A DNA stretch of 64,000 nucleotides from Pseudonocardia sp. C8 (GTDB lineage: Bacteria; Actinomycetota; Actinomycetes; Mycobacteriales; Pseudonocardiaceae): the NCBI RefSeq assembly GCF_014267175.1, contig NZ_JACMTR010000002.1:2443501-2507500 (forward strand), in the 5' to 3' direction. Position numbers and translations under genes: made by a program. Shown piece after piece: positions 26,426 to 36,400 of the stretch. A model generated the notes under the pieces. It was not told the DNA's origin and did no database searches. It worked only from the letters and a program-made list of their open reading frames with translations. Positions within the stretch are counted from its first letter, which is position 1; every line of letters starts with the position of its first letter.

Positions 26426-27126
26426 GAGGCGGACTCCCGGGCGTCCCACAGGCCCCGCTGCTCGAGCAGCTGGATGACACCGTCGGCGCCGGCGAGGATG
26501 TGCTTCTCGGTCAGCGAGCGGGCCTTGCGGACGCTGCGGCTGCGGAGAGCCTCGATGAGCTCGGGGTGGTCGTTGTGGGTGGCGGCGACCTGGCTCTCGA
26601 TCGAGGCGTAGAAGCGGTTCGGCAGGTGCTTCACCACGGCGCTGAGCAGCAGGGTGAGCCGGCGGGAGTCGGCGGCGAGGTTGATCTCGCGGTGGAACTG
26701 GTGGCCGAGAGCGCCGAGGGCCTCGTGGTCCCCGGCGTCCTCGGCGGCACGGAACTCCTCGTCGATCTCCTCGAGCCGGGCGATCCGCTCGGAGGTGATC
26801 TTCTTGGCGGCGCGGGCGGCGAGTTCGGCGGCCAGCTGGGCCTGGGTCCAGAACAGATCACGGATGTCCTGCTGGGACACCGGGGCGACGACGAAGCCGC
26901 GACGGGGGACCAGCTCGACGAAGCCCTCACTGCTGAGTGTGAGCAGGCCTTCGCGGACCGGTGTGTTGCTGACCCCGACGGCCTCGGCGATGGGCTCCAT
27001 GCGGAGGAACTCGCCGGGCCGGACCTCGCCGGACAGGATCAGCTCCCGCACGTAGCCGGCGACCTCCTCCGGCAGTTGCTGGCGCCGTGAGGAGTTGTCA
27101 CGCATACGGATCACGTCCTTGGCCAT
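26422..27126 (-). CDS. GntR/FadR-type transcriptional regulator with FCD ligand domain
   Basis: A 234-residue regulator: winged helix-turn-helix at about residues 15-80 (IAEAVGVSNTPVREGLLTL) and an all-helical FCD domain at about 85-220. The three metal-binding histidines expected in FCD proteins are present (HQFHREIN at 135, NDHPEL at 177, EKHIL at 199), so it probably binds a carboxylate or acyl-CoA through a metal ion. An operator-like near-palindrome lies 32-49 bases upstream of its start, and similar sites precede at least four catabolic units, so it is the obvious local regulator, probably a repressor released by a pathway intermediate. Confidence 0.9.
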   Translation of the reverse strand: MAKDVIRMRDNSSRRQQLPEEVAGYVRELILSGEVRPGEFLRMEPIAEAVGVSNTPVREGLLTLSSEGFVELVPRRGFVVAPVSQQDIRDLFWTQAQLAAELAARAAKKITSERIARLEEIDEEFRAAEDAGDHEALGALGHQFHREINLAADSRRLTLLLSAVVKHLPNRFYASIESQVAATHNDHPELIEALRSRSVRKARSLTEKHILAGADGVIQLLEQRGLWDARESAS

Positions 27127-27430
27127 CGCTCGCCCAATCCCTTCATCGAGATCTGAGCATGATATATATCAATGTCGATTATGGCACGCACCCTCCGGGA
27201 TGTCGGCCGACCGGCCGTGCCGGACGTCGTCGCTCCGACGTGGTGTCGCCCGCCGGGTCGTCGGTGTCGGTCGTCGGTGTCGGCAGTGTGACCTCGACTG
27301 CCATACGACGACAGGATCATACATAATGCGTAATCTAAGGCATCGATCCGGTCCGGGATGAGTGGCCCGTCACCGTGATGCGGCGCGGCGTCCCGATCGT
27401 GGCTGCCCCATCGACGTGCAGGAGGTCGAA
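27127..27430. promoter_or_regulatory. Divergent promoter region between gntR and etfB
   Basis: This 304-base gene-free stretch carries two AT-rich patches. O5 at 27158-27175 (CATGATATATATCAATGT) lies just upstream of the regulator and fits autoregulation. A second, weaker one at 27317-27335 (TCATACATAATGCGTAATC) lies about 100 bases before etfB and contains the ACATAAT half of the island motif. Between them is ordinary GC-rich DNA in which I see no gene. Confidence 0.55.
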
Positions 27431-28216
27431 ATGAAGATCGTGGCCCTGGTGAAGCAGGTGGCTGACACCTACTCGGAGCGGAAGCTGTCCGAGGCTGATC
27501 ACACCCTCGACCGGGAGGGGACCGAGGCGGTCATCGACGAGATCAACGAGCGTGCTGTGGAGCAGGCGCTGCAGGTGAAGGAGGCCGCCGGCGAGGGCGA
27601 GGTGGTCGTGGTCTGCATGGGCCCGGACGGCGCGTCGGACGCGATCCGCAAGGCGCTGTCGATGGGCGCGGACTCGGCGGTGCACCTGTCGGATGAGGCG
27701 GTCCACGGTTCGGATGCGGTGCAGACCGCGCGGGCGCTGGCGTCGCTGATCGGGCGGGTCGAGGGCTGGGACCTGGTGATCGCCGGGAACTCGGCCTCGG
27801 ACGGGCAGGTGGCCGCGGTGCCGGCGATGGTCGCCGACCTGCTCGGCGTGCCGGCGCTGACGTGGGCGAACGAGCTGTCGGTGGACGGGTCGACGGTGTC
27901 GGTGAAGCGGGAGACCGACGACGGCGTGACCCACCTGTCGGCCGGGCTGCCGGCGGTGGTGTCGGTGGGGGAGAAGTCGACCGAGCCGCGCTACCCCTCG
28001 TTCAAGGGGATCATGGCGGCGAAGAAGAAGCCGGTCGAGAAGCTGGACCTGGCCGGGGCCGGGATCGAGTCCTCGCAGGTGGGGCTGGCGAACGCGCTGG
28101 TCACGGTGACCAGCTCGGCGCCGAAGCCGCCGAAGCAGGCCGGTGAGAAGGTCGTCGACGAGGGCGACGGCGGCGCGAAGATCGCCGAGTACCTGGTCGG
28201 CCAGAAGCTCGTCTGA
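27431..28216 (+). CDS. etfB: Electron transfer flavoprotein beta subunit
   Basis: A 261-residue ETF beta subunit; the ATG follows CAGGAGGT and begins the typical MKIVALVKQVADT. The AMP-binding region (NSASDGQVAAVPAMVADLLG) and the recognition loop PRYPSFKGIMAAKKK near residue 200 are present. ETF takes electrons from acyl-CoA dehydrogenases. Order etfB-etfA-etfD with short gaps indicates one operon, next to the regulator of the acyl-CoA pathway. Confidence 0.93.
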   Translation: MKIVALVKQVADTYSERKLSEADHTLDREGTEAVIDEINERAVEQALQVKEAAGEGEVVVVCMGPDGASDAIRKALSMGADSAVHLSDEAVHGSDAVQTARALASLIGRVEGWDLVIAGNSASDGQVAAVPAMVADLLGVPALTWANELSVDGSTVSVKRETDDGVTHLSAGLPAVVSVGEKSTEPRYPSFKGIMAAKKKPVEKLDLAGAGIESSQVGLANALVTVTSSAPKPPKQAGEKVVDEGDGGAKIAEYLVGQKLV

Positions 28217-28262
28217 GCACCTGCGGTACCCCTTTACCTGCTTGGTTTGGAGATAGAGAGTC

Positions 28263-29210
28263 ATGGCTGAGGTTCTGGTTCTCGTCGACCACGTCGACGG
28301 GGATGTCAAGAAGACCACCTACGAGCTGCTGACCGCCGCGAAGGCCCTCGGGTCGCCGTCCGCGGTGGTCGTGGGCGCCGCCGGCGTGGCCGACAAGCTG
28401 GCCGACGGGCTGGCCCAGCACGGCGCGGAGAAGATCTACGTCGCCGAGACCGACTCCACCGACTTCCTGGCCCCCGAGGTCGGGGTGCTGGAGTCCCTGG
28501 TCGGGTCGGTCGACCCGGCCGGGGTGCTGATCTCGGCGTCGGCGAACGGCAAGGAGGTCGCCGGCCGGCTGGCCGTGCGCACGAACTCCGGGCTGCTCTC
28601 CGACGTGGTCGGGGTGACTGCTGAGGGTGTTCAGCACTCGATCTTCGGTGGCGCCTACACCGCGGAGGCGAAGGCCAACACCGCGCACCCGGTGATCACG
28701 GTGCGGCCCGGTGCGGTCGACGTCGAGGCCACCGCGGGTGCCGGGGCCCGCGAGGGCGTCGAGGTGCCGGCGGTGTCCGGGCGGCAGGCCACGGTGACCG
28801 GCCGCGAGCCGCTCCAGGGCGGGTCGCGCCCGGACCTGACCGAGGCCACGGTGATCGTCTCCGGTGGTCGGGGTGTCGGGTCGGCCGAGGACTTCTCGGT
28901 CGTGGAGGGCCTGGCCGATGCGCTGGGTGCCGCGGTCGGGGCGTCGCGGGCGGCGGTGGACTCGGGCTACTACCCGCCGCAGTTCCAGGTCGGCCAGACC
29001 GGCAAGAGCGTGTCGCCGCAGCTCTACATCGCGCTCGGGATCTCCGGTGCGATCCAGCACCGGGCCGGGATGCAGACCTCGAAGACGATCGTCGCGGTGA
29101 ACAAGGACGAGGAGGCGCCGATCTTCGAGATCGCCGACTTCGGCATCGTCGGCGACCTGTTCAAGGTCGCACCGCAGCTGCAGGACGAGGTCACCACGCG
29201 CAAGGGCTGA
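28263..29210 (+). CDS. etfA: Electron transfer flavoprotein alpha subunit
   Basis: A 315-residue ETF alpha subunit. Its C-terminal FAD-binding domain shows [50 protein letters not shown] and [11 protein letters not shown], the classical ETF-alpha signatures. It carries the redox-active FAD of the heterodimer with etfB. Confidence 0.95.
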   Translation: MAEVLVLVDHVDGDVKKTTYELLTAAKALGSPSAVVVGAAGVADKLADGLAQHGAEKIYVAETDSTDFLAPEVGVLESLVGSVDPAGVLISASANGKEVAGRLAVRTNSGLLSDVVGVTAEGVQHSIFGGAYTAEAKANTAHPVITVRPGAVDVEATAGAGAREGVEVPAVSGRQATVTGREPLQGGSRPDLTEATVIVSGGRGVGSAEDFSVVEGLADALGAAVGASRAAVDSGYYPPQFQVGQTGKSVSPQLYIALGISGAIQHRAGMQTSKTIVAVNKDEEAPIFEIADFGIVGDLFKVAPQLQDEVTTRKG

Positions 29211-29283
29211 TGTCGGCTCACCGACAAGGCGCGACTCCGGTCGGTGTCGCGGCATCCGGCACGGTCTGCGGACGGAGATGCAC

Positions 29284-31557
29284 ATGACCTGGGTGCAGTA
29301 CACGCTGGGCACCGTCACGGTGGTGTCGGCGATCGTCGCGGTGGTGCTGGTCGCACGCACCGTCGCGAAGATGGTGTCGATCATCCGGCTGGGCCAGCTG
29401 GACCCGACGCGGACCGGCCCGTTCGGGCCGCGGTTCGCGACCATGCTCACCGAGACCCTGGGTCACACCAGGATGCTCAAGTGGAGCCACGTCGGGGTCT
29501 TCCACTGGCTGGTGATGGTCGGCTTCGGTGGGCTGTTCCTGGCGCTGGTCGAGGCGTTCGTCGAGGTGTGGAACCCGACGTACCACCTGCCGCTGCTGGG
29601 CGAGTGGAGCCTCTACAGCCTGTTCGTGGAGATCCTCGGTGTGGGCACCGTCGTCGGGATCGCCGTGCTGATCGTGATCCGCCAGCTGAACAGCCCGCGC
29701 ACGCAGGGGCGGTTGTCGCGGTTCTACGGCTCGCACCAGGGCCGGGCGTACTTCGTCGAGGCGATCGTGTTCCTCGAGGGCCTGGGCATCCTGGTGGTGC
29801 GGGGCGCCAAGGAGGCGCTGGGTGTGTTCGACGTGCCGACCTGGTCGGCGCCGGTGTCGAAGGCGCTCGGGCTGGTCCTGCCGGCCTCGCCGACGCTGGT
29901 CACGATGTTCGCCACGGTGAAGGTGCTCTCGGCGACGGTGTGGCTGATCGTGATCGCGCTGACCCCGACGATGGGGGTGGCGTGGCACCGGTTCACCGCG
30001 TTCCCGAACATCTACTTCAAGCGCAACGACGACGGCTACAAGGCCCTCGGCGCGGTCAAGCCGATGATGTCGGGTGGCAAGCCGCTGGACTTCGAGGAGG
30101 CCGACCCGGACACCGACGTGTTCGGGGCCGGCCGGGTGGAGGACTTCACCTGGAAGGGGCTGCTGGACTTCACCACCTGCACCGAGTGCGGGCGGTGCCA
30201 GTCGCAGTGCCCGGCGTGGAACACCGAGAAGCCGCTCTCGCCGAAGCTGCTGGTCAACGCGCTGCGTGACCACGCATACGACAAGGCCCCGTACCTGCTG
30301 GCCGGTGGGTCCACGGACATGGCCGGCGACGAGGTCGGGATCACCGGCGACGACGCGGCGGCCCGGCTGGCCGCGATCCCGGAGTCGGCGCGCAAGGAGG
30401 CCGAGCGGCCGCTGATCGGCGGCCAGGACGTCCTGGGTGTGATCGACCCGGACATCCTGTGGTCCTGCACGATGTGCGGGGCGTGTGTCGAGCAGTGCCC
30501 GGTCGACATCGAGCACGTCGACCACATCGTGGACATGCGCCGCTACCAGGTCATGATCGAGTCCGAGTTCCCGACCGAGCTCAACTCGCTGTTCAAGAAC
30601 CTGGAGAACAAGGGCAACCCCTGGGGACAGAACGCCAAGGACCGCCTGGAGTGGACCAAGGGCCTCGACTTCGAGGTCCCGGTGTTCGACGGCGAGCTGT
30701 CGCCGGACACGGAGTACCTGTTCTGGGTGGGCTGTGCCGGCGCGTTCGACGACGGCCAGAAGAAGACCATCCAGGCCACCGCCGAGCTGCTGCACCGCTC
30801 GGGCACCAAGTTCGTGGTGCTCGGCCCGGAGGAGACCTGCACCGGTGACCCGGCCCGGCGCTCGGGCAACGAGTTCGTCTTCCAGATGCTCGCCCAGCAG
30901 AACGTCGAGGTCCTCAACGGCGTGTTCGAGGGCCGCGAGCCGGGCACCCGCAAGATCGTCACGACCTGCCCGCACTGCCTCAACACCCTGGGCCGCGAGT
31001 ACCCGCAGCTCGACGGGCACTACGAGGTCGTGCACCACACCCAGCTGCTGAACAAGCTGGTCCGCGACAGGAAGCTGATGCCGGTGTCGGCTCCGGCCGG
31101 GGAGGGCTCCGGCCCGGTCACCTACCACGACCCCTGCTACCTGGGCCGGCACAACGAGGTCTACGAAGAGCCCCGCGCCCTGGTCGGCGCCTCCGGCGCG
31201 ACGCTGTCGGAGATGCCCCGGCACGCCGACCGGTCCATGTGCTGCGGCGCCGGCGGCGCCCGGATGTGGATGGAGGAGCGGATCGGCAAGCGGATCAACT
31301 TCACCCGCGCCGAGGAGGCCGCCGAGACCCTCACCCAGGCCGGCTCGAACGGCGAACCCTCCGGCACCCTCGCGGTCGGCTGCCCGTTCTGCCGCACGAT
31401 GATGACCGACGGCGTCAACCAGACCGCCGGTGAGGCCGTCAAGGTCCAGGACGTCTCGCAGATGCTGCTCGCCGCCGTCCGCCGCGGCGACCCCGCCCCG
31501 GAACCCGGCACGCCGCCGGCCATGGGCGCCGCCGCAGACCGGCCGGACGGGCATTGA
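29284..31557 (+). CDS. etfD: EtfD-like membrane Fe-S oxidoreductase (ETF:menaquinone reductase)
   Basis: A 757-residue fusion: an N-terminal membrane part with about five helices (NarI/DHH-type haem-b-like segment), two cysteine clusters for [4Fe-4S] ([14 protein letters not shown] near residue 300 and [15 protein letters not shown] near 400), then two CCG-type heterodisulfide-reductase domains (TTCPHCLN and [10 protein letters not shown]). This is the architecture of Mycobacterium Rv0338c/EtfD, which works with EtfBA to send beta-oxidation electrons to menaquinone. The second of two nearby ATGs (29284) is preferred, because GGAG is six bases before it but directly abuts the first (29278). 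Last gene of the etf operon. Confidence 0.9.
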   Translation: MTWVQYTLGTVTVVSAIVAVVLVARTVAKMVSIIRLGQLDPTRTGPFGPRFATMLTETLGHTRMLKWSHVGVFHWLVMVGFGGLFLALVEAFVEVWNPTYHLPLLGEWSLYSLFVEILGVGTVVGIAVLIVIRQLNSPRTQGRLSRFYGSHQGRAYFVEAIVFLEGLGILVVRGAKEALGVFDVPTWSAPVSKALGLVLPASPTLVTMFATVKVLSATVWLIVIALTPTMGVAWHRFTAFPNIYFKRNDDGYKALGAVKPMMSGGKPLDFEEADPDTDVFGAGRVEDFTWKGLLDFTTCTECGRCQSQCPAWNTEKPLSPKLLVNALRDHAYDKAPYLLAGGSTDMAGDEVGITGDDAAARLAAIPESARKEAERPLIGGQDVLGVIDPDILWSCTMCGACVEQCPVDIEHVDHIVDMRRYQVMIESEFPTELNSLFKNLENKGNPWGQNAKDRLEWTKGLDFEVPVFDGELSPDTEYLFWVGCAGAFDDGQKKTIQATAELLHRSGTKFVVLGPEETCTGDPARRSGNEFVFQMLAQQNVEVLNGVFEGREPGTRKIVTTCPHCLNTLGREYPQLDGHYEVVHHTQLLNKLVRDRKLMPVSAPAGEGSGPVTYHDPCYLGRHNEVYEEPRALVGASGATLSEMPRHADRSMCCGAGGARMWMEERIGKRINFTRAEEAAETLTQAGSNGEPSGTLAVGCPFCRTMMTDGVNQTAGEAVKVQDVSQMLLAAVRRGDPAPEPGTPPAMGAAADRPDGH

Positions 31558-31877
31558 CGCGGTGTCCGCCGGAGCTGGCGACCTGCCCGGCCCGGTGAAG
31601 GATCGTCCCCGTGCGCCAGGTTGCCTGGCGTAGCGTCAGCCCTGTCCAGGTCGCGGCCTCGGATGAGAGCACGAGCATCTGATGGATCTTGGCCTCGAAC
31701 TTCATGTCGATCTGCACGGCTGGAGGAGGTGAACTGTCGCGGCTTATTTCCTGCAGAGCAGCGTGGTGCCGGTCGTGGTGCGAACGACGGGTGCGTGGTG
31801 CGAATCGTGCGACCGGTGTGGAGGCAATCTGCGACCATTGTTGCTGGTCAGGGCCTTGGTCGTCGGTGAGGAGCTTC

Positions 31878-31920
31878 CTGGGGGTCAAGGGGTCGCAGGT
31901 TCAAATCCTGTCGTCCCGAC
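31878..31920 (+). repeat. tRNA-Pro(GGG) 3'-half fragment, probable att site
   Basis: The 43 bases run from the GGG anticodon loop (CTGGGGG) through the anticodon-stem 3' arm, a variable loop, a perfect T-arm (GGTTCAAATCC) and the acceptor 3' strand CGTCCCG plus discriminator A. This is the 3' part of an actinobacterial tRNA-Pro(GGG). The 5' half (expected CGGGACG...TGGCGCAG) is absent upstream. Elements such as pSAM2 integrate in tRNA-Pro using just this anticodon-to-3'-end segment as identity core, so I read it as an attachment-site remnant, not a functional tRNA. Confidence 0.8.
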
Positions 31921-31924
31921 GCAG

Positions 31925-31963
31925 GTCAGGCCGGGTATCGAGATCATCGGTACCCGGCCTGAC
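31925..31963 (+). terminator. Hairpin after the tRNA fragment
   Basis: A perfect 13-bp inverted repeat, GTCAGGCCGGGTA / TACCCGGCCTGAC, with a 13-base loop, starting five bases after the tRNA 3' end and followed by CTTTC. It looks like the original tRNA terminator, or the terminator of the recombinase gene on the other strand. Confidence 0.7.
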
Positions 31964-31986
31964 AGCTTTCTGGGACAGCAACGGCG

Positions 31987-32110
31987 TCATCCGCCCAGCT
32001 CCTCGTCCAGCTGATCGAGTGCAGTGCGCTGGGTATCCAGGTCGTGTGGCCGTAGACGTTCATTGTCGTCTCGGCCGGCGTGCGGCTGGTCGCCGTGGCC
32101 CGCCTGCTCA
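31987..32110 (-). pseudogene. Tyrosine recombinase (integrase) C-terminal remnant, frameshifted
   Basis: On the minus strand the reading frame ends ...TPAETTMNVYGH, the typical segment with the catalytic tyrosine box of actinobacterial integrases. A two-base CA duplication then breaks the frame: in the shifted frame the expected tail DLDTQRTALDQLDEELGG and a stop at 31987-31989 follow directly. Upstream of about 32110 the similarity fades, so only the last 40 or so residues remain. Position beside the tRNA-Pro core fits an integrase gene next to its attachment site. Confidence 0.7.
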
Positions 32111-32385
32111 CTGAGGACACGCGGGTGCTGCCGTGCTCACACCTGGACCCGGGACCATGTCCGGACGCAGGAGCTGCTATGACGGAACTGAAGTTCGGCG
32201 GTGTGGTGTCGGCCGGTGCGGGAACGGTCACGCTTCGCGCAGGCTCGTGGCGCGGGTCGGGCCCCTGTTCAACAACTGTTCCCGGTACCCGACCGTCCGA
32301 CGTCGGCGACGTCGGGCCGGGCCGGCGACATTCAACCGGCCCTGCGCGCCAGTGACCAGCGGCGATCGTCCGGCCATCGCGATCG

Positions 32386-33432
32386 TCATCGGCCGCTGCC
32401 GAGCAGCCCGCCGAGCGTGAGATCGCGCAGTCGCGGATCATCGGGGTGCGCGAGCCGCGTGCTGGCGAGGTCGCTCAACGACCGGTCGGCGCCGGGCACG
32501 ATCCCGTGCCGGTCGAGTGCGTCGAGCTCGTCGGCCACCAGCAGGGCGACGCGTCTGCGGTCGCCGGGGGTGAGGTCATCGCTGTTCCATGCGCGGGCGA
32601 TCGCGTTCTTGCGTACGTCGTCGTACGTGTCACGGTGCCCACGGATCAGGGCGTCGCCGGCGGTGCGGACAAGAAGATCCAGCTCGGGGAACCGCCAGTC
32701 GTCGCGCTCGGTGCGGCACTCGATCCGGACGACGAGGTAGTCGAGTCCGACAGGTGGCTCGCACGACGTTGCGCTACGCAGATTCAACTGTCCGTTGTGG
32801 ATCTCGGGCACCCCGGCGAGACCAGCCTCGTTGCTGTTCAACACGACGAGGTGTCCGGGGCGCAGGACGTTCGGGCCACCGCCGGGGCTGACCATCGTCG
32901 CGTGCAGGGCCAGTGCCGGCGCGCTGCCGGTTGCAGACACCACGGTGTCGAGTCCCTCGGAGACCTTCTCGGCGATGCTGGCGGCTGTGGCCAGCGGGGG
33001 CCCCATCAGGGCGGCGAACCCGCCGAGGAGATCGATCGCCGTGCCCAGCGGCCCATCCTCGCGAGCCTCGTAGAGTGCGGCTTCGACCTCGACGGTTCCA
33101 CCGTTGAACGGCAGCAACGTCGTGATCGGGAAGTTGAGCTGGGCGCCCGGTGCGCGCCACGCGTCGGGTGGGCGGTTCAGGGTGGTGAACGTCGCCCTCT
33201 CCGAGCCGAGGAAGGTCAGTGACACTCCGCCGTGCAGCAGCGGGAATCGGTCGGCTCCCCACGTGCGCGCCAGCCCGAGGAACCCTTCCGCCAACCACAT
33301 CCGCAGGTAACCGGCGTACGGCTGGATCGGTGGCGCGTCGTCGGGTATGAACCGCACGGTCACGTGCTCCGCGTTGGCGACGAACCACCCGGCGATGCGC
33401 TTCCACATCCCCTGGACGACGGTTTGGGTCAT
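32386..33432 (-). CDS. Unknown protein, last gene of the CHAT/NTPase operon
   Basis: A 348-residue protein I cannot assign to a family. ATG at 33432 with AGGAGA six bases upstream, 18 bases after the NTPase stop, so it is cotranscribed. No signal peptide is seen; the middle (about residues 130-165) is Gly/Ala-rich and hydrophobic (GTAIDLLGGFAALMGPPLA), possibly membrane-inserting. The N-terminal half is rich in aromatic and beta-prone segments (VTVRFIPDD, GVSLTFLGSERATFTTL), and the C-terminal half is charged and helical. Being the terminal gene of a protease/NTPase operon, it could be an effector or the substrate of the protease; this is inference only. Confidence 0.6.
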   Translation of the reverse strand: MTQTVVQGMWKRIAGWFVANAEHVTVRFIPDDAPPIQPYAGYLRMWLAEGFLGLARTWGADRFPLLHGGVSLTFLGSERATFTTLNRPPDAWRAPGAQLNFPITTLLPFNGGTVEVEAALYEAREDGPLGTAIDLLGGFAALMGPPLATAASIAEKVSEGLDTVVSATGSAPALALHATMVSPGGGPNVLRPGHLVVLNSNEAGLAGVPEIHNGQLNLRSATSCEPPVGLDYLVVRIECRTERDDWRFPELDLLVRTAGDALIRGHRDTYDDVRKNAIARAWNSDDLTPGDRRRVALLVADELDALDRHGIVPGADRSLSDLASTRLAHPDDPRLRDLTLGGLLGSGR

Positions 33433-33450
33433 GGCGGTCTCCTGTTCGGT

Positions 33451-36400
33451 TCATCGAGATGTGACTCGTCGCGCGTTGGCGAACAGCAGGACGTCGCGCT
33501 CAGCCGGGGCGCCGCCGGCGGCGTTCGAGGCTGCGGCGATGCGGGCCCGTACGTCGAGTGCGAGATCGACGATGTGTACGGGGTGGGTGCGGTGCCCGTG
33601 GCGGACCGTTGCGGACCAGCAGGCGGAGGCGACGTCGGCCGCGACGGTGTCCGGCAGCGGCGGCACGACTAGTACTGCACCGGCGCCGGCGTCGCGGAAC
33701 TCTGCGGCCAGATCGACCATGCCCTCGTACTGCTCGTCGAGCCGGCGGGGCGGTCCGTCGACCGGCTCGGCCTGCAGCACGACCAGGGCCGTGTTGTCGA
33801 GGGTCAGATCGTCCGGTCCGACCAGCTCGTCACCGAGGAAGGTACCGCGACCCTGCCGCTGGTACTCACCCTGTGCGGGCGCCCCGCCGGCGACCCGGAA
33901 CCGGACTCCGGCCGAGGTGGGCACCGGGACGCCGATCAGGTGCTGGACGGCCGTCACACGGTGGCGCGGCCGGACCTCGCCGCCCGCCCGGGCTGCGTGC
34001 CCCTCCGGTACCAGGTGCCACGGGCCGCGGTAGTCGGACCCGATCGATGTGCCACGCGCCACTGGACCGGGCCAGACCTGCCAGGTCACCGGCGGTTTGG
34101 CCTGGCGGAATCGAATGCCCAGCGGGCTCGGTGGAGACGCCCCGCTGGTCGCGTACGGGTCGGGAGACCCGCCCCGCCGTGGGGCGAGGAGGACGACGAT
34201 GGACCGGGTGGCGGCCGGGCGTCGGGCGGCCGCGCCCGCCAGGTCGAGTACGAGCGCACCGGACGTGGCCCGTAACCGGCACTCGAGCCGGTCGCCGCTG
34301 CCGGTGATGGCGACGACGAGCTGGTCCATACGTGGTCGGCGAAGGTGTGCCCAGCCGCGGGCGAGGTACGGCAGGGCGCGGACCAGGAGCACGATCGAGC
34401 CGGCGAGGACCAGCACGATCACCGCGATGCTCAGCGGCGTCGCGCCGTTCGAGCCGGTGGGCACCGGCACAGTGGTGGGCGCCGGCGCGGTGGTGGGCGC
34501 GGACGGCGCGGATGGCGGCGAGCTCGCGACTCCGAGCCTCAGGGCCAGCACGACCAGGACCGCCGAGAGGACGAGCGTGGCGGTCACGGTCGCGATGACC
34601 CACGGCCGCCCTGGCCGGGACAACCTCGCCGGTGGCGCCGGTGCATCCGACCGTGGACGGCGCGCGGGTGGGGGAGGCAGACCTGCGGGCAGCCCCGACA
34701 TCGGGCCGGCCACGGACGGAGGCCACCCGGGGGAGGCCGACTCGACCGGGATTGCTGCAGCCCCGACGGGATCCTGCGGCGGGTCGACGCGGAGCTCGGG
34801 CGACGGTCCGGTGGCCCGCGGTAGCGGACCGCCGTCGAGCAGGCGGACGGCCAGCTCGGCCCGGTCCGCCCACCCCGTCGCGTCCGTGGCCGCACGCAGC
34901 AGCGCCCCGATGGCGACGCGGTCCGTCGCGGGTACCGGTCCGGCGTCTACTCCGGCGCGCGCGCAGCAGAGGACCCGAAGGGTCGCCGCCCGCCCGGCCA
35001 GCAACGGATCTCCGGCTGCGGTCGCGCGGTCGGCGGCGAGGCGCAACAGTCCGATCGCCGCCACCGGCAGCCGCAGGCTCAGCAGCTCCCCCTCCGCGAG
35101 AGCGGCCTCCGCCACGGCGCGGTCCGGCTGACCGTGGGTGATCGTGTCCGCCTCGGTGGGCCACCCGCACAAGGCGGCGACGCGGAGCGCCGACGCGAGG
35201 CCGCGACGCTGTCCATGGTCAGTCGGTATGGCGGCCCGGGTCAGCGCCTCGAACAGCGCGGGCTCGCGCGCGGCGAGATCACGGACGTCCTGGCCATGAC
35301 ACAGCGCGTACTCGAGGCGGTCGACGGGGGAGGTGCCCGGCGGCGGGGGATGCTCGGCGATTCGGCCGATGGGCGCGATCTGGGAACGCAGCCAGGTCGC
35401 CCAGTCGCCGGCATCGGCGGGCTCGCGCGGGGACTCGCCTTTTACCAGGGCGAGTGTCGCCCACGCGTCGAGCCGATCCTGGCCCGTGCCGTCCCATGCC
35501 ATCCGGTGCACCGACGAGGTGAACGAGGTCGTCCGGAACTGCCGGCAGAGCCCGATCAGCGCCGACTCGCAGTCGGCGATCGTGGCCGGGTCCTCGCCGT
35601 CGGCGACGGCTTGCTCCCGGCGTTCGCGCAGGGCCGCGGCCGCGGCCGACGGATCCCCCACGGCAGCGGTCGCACGGGCGACGGTGGTCTGCAGTGAGGG
35701 CACGGCCGCATGCCACGGGCTCGTCGGTCGCTGCCGTGGGGTGTAGCGCTCGACCCCCGCGGTCTGCGCGACGACTCCCGGGTCGACCGGATGCCACGCC
35801 AGGCGCGCCGTGATCGTGGCCGAGGCGAGCCGTTCGGCGTCGATGTCGGAGAGTTCGGTCAGGGCGTCCGACCGCCACGTGTCCAGCGGGAGCGGAGTCA
35901 GCTCTTCGCCACGCGCCATGGCGAGGACGATGCGGGCGAGTCGGGGCCGATGGCGAAGTCCTGGCGGTGGTCCCCAATGCGCGTAGCGATGCGGCTCGAC
36001 CGGTGCGGCGTCGGTCAGTGCGAGCGCCCGCTCGACGTCGGCCACCGCACCGACGAGATCGCCGCGTGAGAGCCCCTGCCACGCCCTGATCAACCGGGCC
36101 GAGGCGGCGATGTCGCGCGTGGCGGACGTGCACAGCTCGTCGAGCGGCACGCGCAGCGCGGCCGGGACTGAGGTCGGGGCGCGGCTCAGCTCCTCGAACG
36201 CGGCGATGGCGGAGTCGTCAGCCCCCACCGGGCGATCGGACCAGACCAGGCTCAGACGTGCGATCGCGGCCGGGTCGCCGGTCCCCGTCCGCGCGCAGAG
36301 GGCGCGGAAAGCGAGCAAGGCGGCGATGATCGGGTCGGGGTGACGTCCGGCGTGCCGCGCCACCTGGTCCCACAGCGCGGTACGACCCGGCCGCCCGCGG

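Larger units (their letters stand above)
31558..32385. other. Gene-free integration scar region
   Basis: An 828-base stretch without a convincing intact gene, between etfD and the conflict-like operon. It contains the tRNA-Pro 3' fragment (31878-31920), a hairpin (31925-31963) and a recombinase remnant (31987-about 32110). The part 31558-31877 shows only short reading frames with no recognisable family and a short direct repeat GTGGTGCGAA (near 31774 and 31795). The part 32111-32385 shows nothing I can assign. Confidence 0.7.

Noticed and set aside
29218..31554. 778-codon minus-strand frame opposite etfD
   Set aside because: No recognisable family; etfD on the plus strand has full Fe-S and CCG motifs, so this is a shadow.
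31878..31920. Functional tRNA-Pro gene
   Set aside because: Only the 3' half is present; no 5' acceptor strand, D-arm or anticodon 5' stem could be found directly upstream.
31987..32441. Intact 165-residue protein on the minus strand
   Set aside because: Only the end resembles an integrase and it is broken by a two-base duplication; the rest is low-complexity.
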